Positions 42,641 to 55,435 of a stretch of DNA of 64,000 bases are shown here, piece by piece (positions within the stretch are counted from its first letter, which is position 1; every line of letters starts with the position of its first letter). Location: contig UESW01005010.1 in NCBI GenBank assembly GCA_900491605.1, positions 186,001-250,000 on the forward strand, given 5' to 3'. Below the pieces are notes generated by a model. The model had not been told where the DNA came from. It saw nothing but the letters and a program-made list of their open reading frames with translations, and did no database searches. The translations under genes were made by a program, and so were the position numbers. Source of the DNA: Calamus simplicifolius. Lineage: Eukaryota; Streptophyta; Magnoliopsida; Arecales; Arecaceae.

Positions 42641-42900
42641 TGCATTGAAATAAATAGTTAGTTTTTAGAATTTATTAAGATTAAAAAAATTTATATCAGT
42701 GATAAATTATATTTAATAAGTTTATCTGAAACTCTGAAAAATAAAACCCCCTCGTGGCTGCAGATACATGGTGTCAATCGTAGCCACTGGGATCAGCAAA
42801 CCTTTGAAATATGGAGCTGATCCAGCTCGATACAATATGCTGCTTAATAAAGCTGTTAAAAAAATGCATGTTTATAAGTAATTGACTTAAAAACATAAAC
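42641..42900. other. AT-rich gap between the two CACTA genes
   Basis: No supported coding block apart from short ambiguous frames; probably intron or intergenic sequence of the transposon. Confidence 0.4.
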
Positions 42901-44145
42901 ATATATTTACTCACAGGAACTGTCGGATCAAACTAATCGCAACGAAATAATACGATTCATTTCATAGGCCAATCGAGATATTCAACTTTAACCATCTCTA
43001 CTAACTTTCCGTAATAATCTGCATATTTGCTCCAACACCTTCTCTTTTAACACACACGCCCCAATTTTACATGCCTCTTAAAGATACTAGTCATTCAATC
43101 TGAAATTTGTATCCATTAACAAAATAGCTAGTAAAGGTTGTTACAGGCTTCAATGGCCATTGTGATAGATATTTAATGAAAATATTATTGATTATGAACA
43201 ATGGACCGTTTACCTATAAATTAATAAGCTATTTACAACCAATTCAAAAAATAAAAGCCATTATTTAAATTCATTGAGTGATACTACTCACAAATTCATA
43301 AACCAATAAGCGAACTCCGTTTATAACTTCTACCCAATGGTAATTTGACTGATGTTGGGATCTATTACAATATAACAATTAAAACTTTAGTTAGCAATTA
43401 AATAGTATGGTATATTACAATTTAAAGTAGAACTTCTAATTAAGCAATGAAGTATATACTTACTCAATGTATGGATCAATTTCTCTACAGTTCATTAGGA
43501 TATAATAATGTGCTACATTATACTCCACATTGCTCAAATCTCTTAACTTCTGCCTCTTAAATGAATGGCCGATACCTTTAAAAATTGATATTATACCATC
43601 ATTAGGTTCTCCTTCGTCCACACATACATCATCGTTACGACCAAGATTTGCTCCTCGTGTGGACGTGACCCTCAAAGTAATGCGAAGCAAAAGTTGAAAC
43701 TTCTTCAACCAAGTGTGCATTGCATATAGAACCTTCAACCCTTGCCTTATTACACACATTATTTTTTAACTTCTTAAAGTACCTATAAGTAATGGTGAGA
43801 AAAAAAATAAACCAACTTTTTCATAATAAAATAATATTTGAAATGTCAACATGTATTTCTGATTTATATATTTACCTTTTGAAATGATACATCCAATGAT
43901 ACTGCACGGAACCAGCTATACTCGCTTCATATGGCAAGTGAACCGATAAATGCTCCATTGAGTTAAAAAAATTAGGAGAAAATATTTTCTCCAGCTTGTA
44001 TAAAATAATTGGAATTTCCTTCTCAAGCCTTGCCATGGATGCAGAAGTAATGACTGCTGCAGATAACTCCTTGAAGAACAAGCTGAACTCCATTAATGCC
44101 TTCCACACATGATGCGGACGCAACTCACGAAAAGCTATAGGCAAT
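42901..44145 (-). pseudogene. TNP2-type transposase, C-terminal part (DUF4216/DUF4218)
   Basis: On the minus strand, 44144-43872 reads MPIAFRELRPHHVWKALMEF, SMARLEKEIPIILYKLEKIF and MEHLSVHLPYEASIAG, the DUF4218 region. The segment 43759-43460 continues with YYILMNCREIDPYIE, and 43345-43270 has HWVEVINGVRLLVYEF. Around 43060-42960, YYGKLVEMVKVEYLDWPMK matches the DUF4216 region. The first residue block joins directly to 55436 across the copia insertion. Many stops make it a relic. Confidence 0.85.
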
Positions 44146-44639
44146 TGTTGAACCCATATTGATTTTAATGAAATGAAAAATAATTAAGTATTGTACTAAT
44201 ATTCAATCAATTTCAAATTATTCATCATGGAACAATACACTTCATTTATCCTAGGTATATTGTAATTCATAATATAAGATAATATTGTTCATTTGACAAA
44301 ATGACTTTCAATTTTAATTATATTTGCATTGTTTTGAATTTGATTCAATTATCCTACAAGTTTCTATTATAATTCTATTTTGAATCATCACCGAATTATG
44401 TTGTTAAACTATTTGTATTTCCATTACCTTCGGATTAGATGCTTAATGCTTGAATCTTGGGTTACCAATCTTTGATTTGGAATACCAGATTCTATGACCT
44501 TCGGATTGGATGCTTAATGCTTGAATCTTGGGTTACCAATCTTTGATTTGGAATACCATATTCTATTGCCTTCGGTTGTTGGCTTACTTAGCTTGCATGT
44601 ATTTATTATTTAACGGCTAGTTCCTTATAATTGGATTTT

Positions 44640-45240
44640 GGGAACGCCCTGATACTTCAACTTGTCATGCTAGATGTTGGAGTTGGCATGCTAAGTTTTC
44701 CACACCTTCTGCCGGCTCTCTGGTGCTTCATTTTGGCAAGCTAGTTGAAATTTTGGCATGCTGATTTACTTGCTCATTCGGCTGATGGTTTTTGGATAAA
44801 AAAAGTTGGAATGCTATCTTATCTCGTGGCATACCGGTTTCACTCGTTGGAATGCCAATTATTAAAATGCTTCGATTGGTTCCCTGATTCTAAAATCTAA
44901 ACAGGTTACCGTTTGGATTTTGGCATGCTACTTTAACATTTTTAGCATTCCGACTTTGGATTTTGGAATGCCAACTTGTCTTTTGGCATGCTAATCTTCA
45001 TGAGCTCACGACTGGGTTTCTTGTAATTCAAAAATTGGAATTCTAACTTTCCTCTTGGCATGCCGATTTCATTCGGTTGGTGGCTCTTGGAATCAAGGTT
45101 GGAATGCCAACTTTTTCCTTGGCTTGCCGATTTGGGAATTTTGGAATGCCAACATTTGAAATTTATCGGCTGGCTTCCTTGTGATAGATGTTGGAATGCC
45201 GCTTTTATATTTTTGGAATGCCAATTCCTTGCTTCCTTCG
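44640..45240 (+). repeat. TTGGAATGCCAA / TTGGCATGC palindromic repeats upstream of the LTR TATA box
   Basis: At least 15 copies of TTGGMATGCCRA or TTGGCATGCTRA stand at irregular 15-60 bp spacing, ending about 160 bp before the TATA box. The 3' LTR has the same field at about 53880-54480. Palindromic repeats in this position are described for Sireviruses. Confidence 0.85.
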
Positions 45241-45399
45241 GCTAGTTCCATTCCCTAGCTTCCAATTTTTGTGGATTGGATTTCTACTTAATCTATTGTT
45301 ACCGTTTGAAATTTTCTTTTCATGACCTTCTCTTGGCCGGTTCTCTCTCTCTCTCACTCCCTCCTCTATTTCACAATGGCTATATCTTGATGTTCTTGT

Positions 45400-45407
45400 T
45401 ATAAATA
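45400..45407 (+). promoter_or_regulatory. TATA box of the copia 5' LTR
   Basis: TATAAATA in TTGTTATAAATAGTGGAG. It is conserved at 54629-54636 in the 3' LTR. Confidence 0.7.
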
Positions 45408-46205
45408 GTGGAGATAAACAGTATTTTAGTGAAGAAAAGAGAAAGGAAAAAGTGATAGTGATTTTGAAAAAGAAAAATCAAAAAAATATCAGAAAATATT
45501 GAGAGAAAAATCATTTGAAAGAGAGATTTATTTGACGATTGTTAGAGTATTGCTTTGATTATTTTTCAACCCATAGGAGTTCATTTATTGCTGATTCTTC
45601 AAGTGGTCTTAAAGCTCCATCTACCCTCATTGAAGAGCATTCAAAGCTACCTCGAAGACTTCTATTGTGCTTCTTCATTTATTAAAGAATGAAGCAGCTT
45701 CATTAGCTCTTCAAGTTGATAAATATTTCTATTGTTTAAATCTGCTCATATCTAGGAGCTTATTGTATTAAACATTCTATCACTTGTGCTTTGATTTGTT
45801 TCACAGTTGTGATACGTGATTGGGTAGAGGTCCACTCGGATTTGTATTTGTAAGGCTTGCTTGTGCCCGAAAAGAAGTGTTACTAGCTAGGTTGGCTAGT
45901 AGTGATTGATTTGTAAGGCTTGCTTGTGCCCGAAAATAAGTGTTGCTAGCTAGGTTGGCTAGTGGTGATTAGTGGAATACCCAAGGTGTTTTTGGGGAGT
46001 GGATGTAGGTACAAGGTTGGCACCGAACCACTATAAATATTATGTGTTTGATTGTGATATATTTTTGTGATTGATTGTGTATTAGATTCACTTCACTACA
46101 CGATACTCATTCATAAAAGAATATAAGTGCATATACTTGATAGCCGATTAAATTTTTAAGAAACTTAATTCACCCCCCTCTTGGGTTGCTAGATCTGGGC
46201 AACAA

Positions 46206-46220
46206 GTGGTATTAAAACAG
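46206..46220 (+). promoter_or_regulatory. Primer binding site of the plus-strand copia element
   Basis: GTGGTATTAAAACAGGTG follows the LTR end. It resembles the tRNA-Met site TGGTATCAGAGCAGG with C-to-T and other decay changes. Confidence 0.75.
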
Positions 46221-46263
46221 GTGCTCTTGTTGTTAAGCCCTAAAAAGCTTAGAGCTAAAGATT

Positions 46264-47340
46264 ATGACAACCTTGTTGAGTGAGGGACAATCCACTAATA
46301 GGCTACCGTTATTTAATGGCACACATTATGGATATTGAAAAGCTAGAATGAAAATTTTCATTCAAGCACTTGACTATGACCTATGGAGTATCATAGTAAA
46401 TGGTCCTCACACACCCACAACTAGATTAGATAACATGGTGATTCCTAAACCGAAAACGAATGGGATGAACATGATAAAAAGTTGGCTCAGCTCAATGCTA
46501 AGGCTGTGAATGTTTTATATTGCTCATTGGATGCTAATGAATTTAATCGTATATCTACTTGTTTATCTGCTAAGAGATTTGGAATAGATTAGAAGTTACC
46601 CATGAGGGTACTAATCAAGTAAAAGAATCTAAGATAAATATGCTTATCCATAAATATGAATTATTTAAGATGGATGCTAGTGAATCAATTTCTGAAATGT
46701 TTACTAGATTTACTGACATATAATGAGCTTAAAAGTCTTGGTAAATCATATACTAATACTGATCTTGTGAGGAAGGTATTGCGATCTTTGCCTAGGTCTT
46801 GGGAAGCCAAAGTCACTGCTATTCAAGAGGCAAAGACCTCAACAATCTATCCCTTGAAGAATTGGTCGGATCTTTGATGACTCATGAAGCTTCAAACAAC
46901 GTCAACACATTGATGAGACGAGTCAAAAAGAGAAGGACTATGGCTCTTAAAATTTCTGTTCAAAAGAAAGAGTCAGATGAATCTGAGGATGACAGTGATG
47001 ATGAGGACATATCCCTCATTACTAGAAAATTTAAGAGATTCATGAAAAGAAGAAAGTTCGAAGGAAAAAGGAAACCATTTACAATAGGAGATAGGAATAA
47101 AGAAAAGGAAAAAGAAATTATCTGTTATGAATGCAAGAAGCCGGGACACTTTAAATCGGAATGTTCACAACTAAAGAAAGGTCCCAATAAATATAAGAAA
47201 AAGGCAATGATGGCTACATGGAGTGATTCTAAAAATACAAGCTCCGAGGGAAAAGAAAAGAATAAGTGGCTAATCTTTGCTTCATGGTGGACAATGAGAA
47301 GGTGTGTCTTGCAACCCATAGATGTAAATGAAAATGGTAT
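46264..47340 (+). pseudogene. Copia gag
   Basis: ATG at 46264 begins MTTLLSEGQSTNRLPLFNGT, then YGYWKARMKIFIQALDYDLW, the usual copia gag N-terminus. After frame breaks the centre reads LVRKVLRSLPRSWEAKVTAI, and the C-terminal part (46799-47368) contains the zinc knuckle CYECKKPGHFKSEC near 47123. Stops and shifts near 46440, 46590, 46720 and 46870 disable it. Confidence 0.85.
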
Positions 47341-48650
47341 CTTGATAGCGGGTGTTCAAGGCATATGACTGGTGATGAATCATAGTTCATCACTTTAGAA
47401 GCTAAAGATGGAGGTATAGTCACCTTTGGAGATAATGGCCAAGGTAAAATCATTGGCATTAGTAAAATTGGTGTCACATCTCATACATATATTAAAAATG
47501 GCTCGTTAGTTAATGGTTTAAAGCATAACTTGTTTAGTATTAGTCTGTGACAAAGGTTTTAAAGTGATTTTTGAATCATCTATTTATATTGTTTCAAATC
47601 CTGCTGATAATTGCATGAAACTTATTGACCATAGGCATGGAAATGTTTATACTATTGATTTGAATGATTTAAATGACCATGACTTTGATTGTTTAGTTGC
47701 TATGAATGCTAAAATTGCTGAATCAAGTTGGTTATGGCATCGTAGACTTGCACATGTTAGCATAGATCTTCTTTCAAAACTACTTAAAAAGGATTTAGTC
47801 AAAGGTTTGCCAAAATTGAATTTTGAAAAAGATAAGATTTGTGATGCATATCAACTAGAAAAATAAACTAGAGTTTCATTTAAATCTAAAAATATGATTT
47901 CAACTAATAGACCATTGGAATTATTGCAATTGTTTTATTTGGACCAACTAGAACTACAAGTCTAGAAGGTAAGTGTTATGGTTTTGTAATTATCGATGAT
48001 TTCTCTTGATTTACTTGGGTTTTATTTTTAGCTAGAAAAGATGAAACATTTTCTGCATTTCAAAACTTATTTAAAAAGATTACAAATAAAAGGGGAGTTT
48101 CGGTTTTATCAATTCGGAGTGATCACAAAAAAGAATTTGAAAATCATTTCTTTAAAAGTTTTTGCAATGAGCATGACATTAATCATAATTTTTATGCACC
48201 TAGGATACCTCAACAAAATGGGATCGTAGAAAAAAAAATTGAACCTTGGAAGAAATGTCCCGTATCATATTGTGTGAGAGCAATCTCCCAAAGTACTTTT
48301 GGGCAGAAGCAATTAACACCTTATGTTATATTTTAAACCAAGCCTTGATAAGACCTATTTTGAAAAAGACCCCTTATGAGCTTTACAAAAATCAAAAATC
48401 CAACATTGCATATTTTTATGTTTTCGGATGTCGATGCTTTATATTGAATAATAGAAAATCAAATCTTGACAAGTTTGATCCAAAATCCGATGAAGGTATT
48501 TTTCTTGATTACTCTTCTTCTAGTAGAGCTTACAGAGTTTTCAACAAAAAATACTTTAGTAATAGAAGAATCAATTCATGTCACTTTTGACAAAACTAAT
48601 GATCTTCCAATGAGGGAGAAAAAGGCTATTGATGATGCATGAGAAATTAA
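47333..48650 (+). pseudogene. Copia protease and integrase
   Basis: Protease motif YLDSGCSRHMTGDES near 47338 is followed by a stop in place of the next residue. The pre-integrase zinc-binding segment reads SSWLWHRRLAHVSIDLLSKL (about 47725-47800). The integrase core is broken but has RSDHKKEFENHF (48110-48150) and the glutamate-bearing PQQNGIVEKKI. The C-terminal part reads YFWAEAINTLCYILNQ, FHVFGCRCFILNN-like sequence and SDEGIFLDYSSSSRAYRVFN. At least six stops or shifts. Confidence 0.85.
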
Positions 48651-48657
48651 AAATCAA

Positions 48658-50400
48658 GTGAAGAAAATTACTTTGGAAGAAAAAGAAGACACAAATATTC
48701 AAACCAATCAAGAAGAGGTAAATCATGAAGAACCACAAGGTAATCATGACCTAAAAAAGGATTGGAGATATGTACACAATCACCCTAAGGAATTTATTAT
48801 TGGTGATATCTTGCATGGTATTAAAACTAGATCTTCATTTAAAGATACTTATAATAACTTAGCATTTATATCTCATATTGAACCTAAATGTTTTGAAGAT
48901 GCTAAAGATGATATAGAATGGATAAATGCTATGCATGAAGAATTAAATTAATTTGAAATAAATAATGTATGGATGCTAGTTAATAGACCACATGATCATC
49001 CAATTATTGGGACTAAATGGATATTTAGAAACAAGTTGGATGAGCATAGTAATATAGTTAGAAACAAAGCAAGACTAGTCGTTAAAGGTTATTGTCAGAA
49101 AGAAGGAATTGATTTTGATGAAACTTATACCCTTGTTGCTAGACTAGAAGCCATTAGGTTGTTACTTTCTTTTGCATGCTTTATGAATTTTAAATTATAT
49201 CAAATGGATGTTAAAAGTGCTTTCCTAAATGGATATATTGCCGAACAAGTGTTTGTTGAGCAACCATCAGGATTTGAGAATCACTTGTTTTTAAATCATG
49301 TTTTCAAATTAAACAAAGCATTGTATGGTTTGAAGGAAGCTCCTCGAGCATGGTATGAATGATTAAGCAAATTCTTGATTAGCAATAAATTCATTAGAGA
49401 AAATGTTGATACAACACTTTTTATTAAAAGAGAAAATGATGATATACTTATTGTCCAAATTTATGTTGATGACATCATTTTCGGTTCTACTAACGAAATA
49501 TTATGTCAAGACTTTGCAAAGCTTATGCAGGGAGAGTTCGAGATGAGCATGATGGGCAAGCTAAACTATTTTCTTGGACTACAAATCAAGCAGAGTGATG
49601 ATGAAATCTTCATTTGCCAAAGCAAATATATCAAATAAATGTTAAAGAAATTTGGCATGAAAACTTCTATGTATATCGGTACACCTATGAGCTCTTCTTG
49701 TAGACTAGACTCTTGTAGTACTGATAAAAGTATTGATTTGAAATTATATAGAGGAATGATAGGATCTTTATAGTATTTGACTGCTAGTAGGGAAATATAT
49801 TATTTAGTGTATGCATGTATGCTAGATATCAAGCAGGTTAAGGAACCCCATTTATTAGCTGTTAAGAGAATATTTAAATATTTAAGTGGTTCAGTAAACT
49901 TAGGATTATTGTATGAAAAATAATCTAGCATAGACTTAATGGGGTACACTGATTCAAATTTTGTAGGTTGCATAAAATCTACTAGTGGAACTTATCAATT
50001 TCTAGGTGTTAATTTAATCTCATGGTAAAGCAAGAAACAAACTTCAGTGGCATTGTCCACAGCTGAGGTTGAGTACATTGCGGCAGAAAGTTGTTGCGCT
50101 CAAATCTTATGGATTAAACAACAACTAGAAGATTATGGCTTCAAACTTAAAGATATTCTCATAAAATGTAATAATACTAGTGCTATCAATTTAACCAAAA
50201 ATCCTATTCAGCACTCTAGGACAAAACATATAGAGATTAGGCATCATTTTATTAGAGATCATATTAATAATGGTAATATTATGCTTGAGCATGTTTGTAC
50301 TGAGCTGCAGCTCCTGATATTTTCACAAAACCCCTTGATGAATCAAAATTTTATGAAATTAGAAGATAACTTGGTATGCTTGACCCTTCATTTTAAATGA
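48658..50400 (+). pseudogene. Copia reverse transcriptase and RNase H
   Basis: The RT N-terminal region reads IIGTKWIFRNKLDEH, ARLVVKGYCQKEGIDFDETY and YQMDVKSAFLNGYI. The catalytic box YVDDIIFGST is at about 49463-49495, and MSMMGKLNYFLGLQIKQ follows. RNase H (49930-50400) has TDSNFVGCIKSTSGTYQFLG, which lacks about four residues between GC and KSTSG compared with the family. It continues with VALSTAEVEYIAAESCCAQI and RTKHIEIRHHFIRDHI. Scattered stops (for example near 48949, 49361, 49636 and 50026) break the frame. Confidence 0.88.
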
Positions 50401-50579
50401 GTCCATCATGATTGTTTAATTTATATATACACCTATATCATCATGATTGCATGAATTTTATGTTATATGAATCGCAACTGTTTGATCTTCATATTCCTTA
50501 TTTTTAATATTTTTATTGAATCAATTTCAAATTATTTTGAATGATGTAACGAATGAACAAAATCTATTTTTTTTGGTAT

Positions 50580-50695
50580 TTTAATCGGTCTACCGGTTTT
50601 CATATTTTGGTATTCCACTTTTTGACAACCAGTCTTCTAGTTTCCACATCTTTGGAATACCAACTTTGCTTCATTGGTATTCCAACTCAAATGCT
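50580..50695 (+). promoter_or_regulatory. Palindromic LTR-type motifs upstream of the envelope-like ORF
   Basis: TTTTGGTATTCCACTTTTTG, TTTGGAATACCAAC and ATTGGTATTCCAAC lie 150-260 bp before the ATG at 50844. They are close variants of the LTR repeat TTGGAATGCCAA. Confidence 0.55.
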
Positions 50696-50843
50696 ATTTG
50701 AACTGGCTGCCTTAAGGACCCGTGACTTGCCATTTTACTTTTCCCAATCCGTGCATCACTTTCTTCTTCTCCAAGCCGAGTGTCCCCTCCTCTTCTCTTC
50801 AAGCTTGATTCCAACCTCAAATCCCCTTGCTTTCTTTGGATCT

Positions 50844-52496
50844 ATGGCTCCCAAAGGTAAATATGTGCATGGATCATCATCCTGAGGCATTAGTGAGTAC
50901 TCTCCTTCTAATCCTTCAAGCTTTCAATCTATGATTAGAAGATCTGTAGCATTTAAAAAAATTATTGATTTTGAGTTTCTAGCTTCTGAAAATTTTTTCA
51001 TTAGAGAAAATTTAGCATATCAAGGTTGGAAACACTTACTTAAGACAAACCTATCCATTTACCTCGATCTTGTTAAAATCTTTTATCATAATATTAGTTT
51101 TGGAAATGATAGAGTAACTTCTACTATAAAGGTGTTAGAATTGAATTTGATGAAAATTTCTTGAGTCAAATTTTGAACATTTCAAGTACTGATCTTGGTG
51201 ATGATTCTCTTGAAGATAGGAGTATAAATTAGAAATTGTTCTGGATATTGATGATGCTTCTAATATTGATCGTGTTTTTGCTAAAGATCTGAATGCAGAA
51301 ATGAGATTACTTCATAGTATTGTTTCTCACTGTCTTACTTCTAGGAGTAGTAGCTTTGACTATGTGAATGACCGAGACTTAACTTTTATGTTTCATGTTG
51401 TAACCCAAACTCATCTACACCTACCTAGAAAAATGATTTATGTGATGAGAGAGGTTGTTAGTAGATCTAGAGCTGCCCTACCCTATGGTCAACTTCTTAT
51501 CCATGTATTTAATCATTTCGATGTTGATAATAGGGGTGAGAATGTCTACCACCTTAGCGATAATGATGTTTACAATGAGCGTGTCTTAATTAGTATGGGT
51601 TTTGCTAAGGTAGATAGCCTTTGTACTAGGAGCAAAGAAAAAATGCAAGTAATTCATGTACCTGTCCAGGGGAAGCAATCTACTGTGCCTCAGGAATTTT
51701 TCACTGAACATCAGAGTTACCCTTCTGTTTCTGCTGAAAATCAAAATTATCCTTCTGATTCTAATGTACCTCAAATTTTTACTTCTATGTTTACTGATCC
51801 TCCTACAAATTATTCTTACATGTTTGTTGAACAAGGTTTTATGCCTATGGAGCCCAGTCCTTCTATTAATATTAATCCTTCTTTTGTTAACAATCCTACT
51901 ACTGATCCGAATCCACCCAATGTTCCACCACCCACTCAGAATCCTTTCCAACCAAAATGGATCCAGATGATATGGAGACTTTGGTTCATAGAATTTCTGA
52001 TGTTGTTTCTCTTGGTGGATCTGTCAACAGTTTATCTTCTTATTTTTCTGATACTACCATGATTCCCCATATATCTTCAATGTTCTCTACCCTAAGTGAA
52101 ATCAAATTAAGCCTATATGATTTATAATGCAGTGTGACCATTATTAAAGGAAAAGCTTTCAATTATGGTACTATGATGGATATTTCTAATTTCTTTACCA
52201 AGTTAGGCAAGCTAAGAAAGGATGTGAACTCTTTGTTGGATAGTGCTGGCATTGTAAGTAATGAGATGTCTTCTTTTAGATGGCAAACTATCAAGGCCCA
52301 GCGTGCTCTTGGTAGTCATTCTAGGTTCATTACTGAGTGCTACAATATGCAACAAGAAATTAAATCTTTTATGTCTTAGTTATCTCCTAATATTGAAGAC
52401 CCCACTCGACGTCCTGCCTCTAATTTGATATCATCTCGTCCTTCCAGACGTGCTCGTGGATCTTCTTCGTCTTCTCGCATTGATATCATAGACTGA
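50844..52496 (+). pseudogene. Envelope-like extra ORF of the plus-strand copia element
   Basis: ATG at 50844 reads MAPKGKYVHGSSS, then a stop, then pieces with FKKIIDFEFLASENFFI and LAYQGWKHLLKTNLSIYLDL. The long frame 51301-52062 has PYGQLLIHVFNHFDVDNRGE and VLISMGFAKVDSL, then a proline/asparagine-rich stretch. The end reads SRPSRRARGSSSSSRIDIID. It matches 58864-60179 of the other copia element in order and in the MGFxKVD phrase. It also resembles plant transposon proteins annotated as envelope-like in Sireviruses. No convincing signal peptide; hydrophobic runs near 51980-52062 arise after a frameshift. Confidence 0.65.
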
Positions 52497-52835
52497 TGTT
52501 GCTTCTGGTTTTCTGCTTATGCTGCTCCTACTTATGTTACTTCTGTTATTCTGAACTTATGTTGTTTTGAAACTATGTTTCTTATTTATTATGTTTGTAT
52601 GGATTGTATAGCTGCTGCTTACCATTGCGGACCAATTTGTGTATTGGCATGTAAGTTATTAATGACTGGTTTGTATGGTTTATAAGATTTGTTTAATTTC
52701 ATCTGCACTTCACAATATCTGCTTAATGTTGAAAATTTTATGCTTATCATTATTTGCTATACTTCATTCATTTCATTGAAGAAAAGATATACAGTAATAG
52801 ATGCAAACACTTTCACCTTCTTTTTGATTAATGAC
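52497..52835. other. Untranslated region after the envelope-like ORF
   Basis: AT-rich, no supported gene. Confidence 0.5.
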
Positions 52836-53363
52836 AAAAAGGGGGAGAAACAGAAAGCATACAAATGGAAAGCATACACTCTAATTTTAAAAGCCTTTAT
52901 AAATTTTTTGGAATGGAAAGCATACAAATGGAAAGCATACACTCTGATTAAAAGCCTTTATAATTTTTTTTTGGAAATGAAATGCACTTCATAATCATGG
53001 GGGAGAAATAGGAAACACACATTCTGACTTTTAACGTTATGTTTCTAAAACTTGTTTTGAAAAATGAAATGGGAGAAATGGAAAGCATACACTTCACAAT
53101 TCTGATTTTAAAGCTTTCATACACTCTATTGTTGTTTTTCTTTCTAGAGAAATGAAATGCATACTTTTGAAAACTCCATTGTATGAAAACCAAAGGGGGA
53201 GCTTTGCAAGATATAATATTTTTTAAAATCAAGTTTTGGCAGGTTACACATATATTTCGTCATGCACTATCTTATGCTTCAAAGTTACAAGGAATGCTTT
53301 GATTGAATTACTTATCTCTTATTGAATACTTAATAGTTTTGTCATCATCAAAAAGGAAGAGAT
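52836..53363 (+). promoter_or_regulatory. Multiple polypurine tracts and GAAAGCATAC repeats before the 3' LTR
   Basis: Purine runs at 52836-52850 (AAAAAGGGGGAGAAA), 52999-53012, 53071-53087, 53192-53201 (AAAGGGGGAG) and 53351-53362 (AAAAAGGAAGAGAT, adjacent to the LTR). The phrase TGGAAAGCATACA recurs about five times among them. Several polypurine tracts in this region are a reported Sirevirus hallmark. Confidence 0.75.
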
Positions 53364-55435
53364 TGTTGACCCCATATTAATTTTGATGAAATGCAAAATA
53401 ATTAAGTATTGTGCTAATATTGTATCTGTCAAGTTCAATCAATTTCAGGTTATTCATTATGGAACATTATACTTTATTTATCCCAGATATATTGTAATTC
53501 ATAATATAAGGTAATACGGTTCATTGGACAAAATAATTTTTAATTTTAATTATATTTGCATTGTCTTGAATTGGATTCAATTGTCCTACAAGTTCCTATT
53601 TATAATTCTATTTTGAATCATCACCGGATTATGTTCTTAAACTATCTGTATTTCCATTACCTTCGGATTGGATGCTTAATGCTTGAATCTTGGGTTACCA
53701 ATCTTTGATTTGGAATACCAGATTCTATTGCCTTCGGATTGGATGCTTACTGCTTGAATCTTGGGTTACCAATCTTTGATTTGAAATAACAAATTCTGTT
53801 GCCTTCGGTTGTTGGCTTACTTAGCTTGCATGTATTTATTATCTAACGGCTAGTTCCTTGTAATTAGATTTTGGGAATGCCCTAATACTTCAACTTGGCA
53901 TGCTAGATGTTGGAGTTGGCATGCTGAGTTTTCCACACCTTCTGCCGGCTCCCTAGTGCTTCATTCCTGCATGCTAGTTTGGAATTTTGGCATGCTGATT
54001 TACTTGTTCATTCGGCTGATGGTTTTTGGATAAAAAAGTTGGAATGCTATCTTTCCTCTTGGCATACCAGTTTCACTCGTTGGAATGCCAATTGTTAAAA
54101 TGCTTCGGTTGGTTCCCTGATTCTAAAATCTTAGCAGGTTACCATTTGGATTTTGGCATGCTACTTTAACATTTTTAGCATACCGAGTTTGGATTTTGGA
54201 ATGCCAACTTGTCTTTTGGCATGCTAATCTTCATGAGCTCATGGTTGGGTTTCTTGTAATTCAAAAATTGGAATTCTAACTTTCCTCTTGGCATGCCGAT
54301 TTCATTCAGCTAGTGGCTCTTGGAATCAAGGTTGGAATGCCAACTTTTTCCTTGGCTTACCGATTTGGGGATTTTGGAATGCCAACATTTGAAATCTATC
54401 GGCTGGCTTTCTTGTGATAGATGTTGGAATGCCGCTTTTATATTTTTGGAATGCCAACTCCTTGCTTCCTTCGGCTAGTTCCATTCCCTGGCTTCCAATT
54501 TTTGTGGATTGGATTTCTACTTCATCTATTGTTACCGTTTGAAATTTTCTTTTCATGGCCTTCTCTTGGCTGGTTCTCTCTCTCACTCCCTCCTCTATTT
54601 CACAATGGCTATATCTTGATGTTCTTATTATAAATAGTGGAGATAAACAGTATTTCAGTGAAGAAAAGAGAAAGAAAAAAGTGATAGTGATTTTGAAAAA
54701 GAAAAATTAAAAAAATATCAAAAAAATATTGAGAGAAAAAAATCATTTGAAAGAGAGATTTGTTTGAGGATTGTTGGAGTATTGCTTTGATTATTTTTCA
54801 ACCCACCGGAGTTCATTTATTGCTGATTCTTCAAGTGGTCTTAAAGCTCCATCTATCCTCATTGAAGAGCATTCAAAGCTACCTCGAAGACTTTGCTGCT
54901 GCTTTCATTAAAGAATGAAGCAACTTCGGGATTAGCTTTTCAAGTTGATAAGTATTTCTATTGTTTCAATCTGCTCATATCTAGGAGCTTATTGTATTAA
55001 ACATTCTATCCTTGTGCTTTGATTTGTTTCACAGTTGTGAAACATAATTGGGTAGAGGTTTACCCAGATTTGTATTTGTAAGGCTTGCTTGTGCCCGGAA
55101 ACAAGTGTTACTAGCTAGGTTGGCTAGTGGTAATTGATTTGTAAGGCTTGCTTGTGCCCGGAAACAAGTGTTGCTAGCTAGGTTGGCTAGTAGTGATTAG
55201 TGGAATACTTAAGGTGTTCTTGGAAAGTGGATGTAGGTGCAAGATTGGCACCGAACCACTATAAATATTATGTGTTTGATTGCGATATATTTTTTTATGA
55301 TTAATTGTGTACTAGATTCACTTCACTACACGATACTCATTCATAAAAGAATACAAGTGCACATACTTGATAGCCGATTAAATTTTTAAGAAACCCAATT
55401 CACCCCCTCTCTTGGGTTGTTAGATCTGGGCAACA
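53364..55435 (+). repeat. 3' LTR of the plus-strand copia element
   Basis: 2072 bp, starting TGTTGACCCC and ending GGGCAACA, with the same repeat field and TATA box (54629-54636) as the 5' LTR. Confidence 0.94.

Larger units (their letters stand above)
44146..46204 (+). repeat. 5' LTR of the plus-strand copia element
   Basis: It holds a field of palindrome-like repeats (44640-45240), a TATAAATA box at 45400-45407, and a doubled phrase AAGGCTTGCTTGTGCCCGAA (about 45851 and 45917). It pairs with 53364-55435. Confidence 0.94.

Noticed and set aside
46264..50400. A functional copia element
   Set aside because: Stops and frameshifts occur in every domain and a small deletion lies in RNase H.
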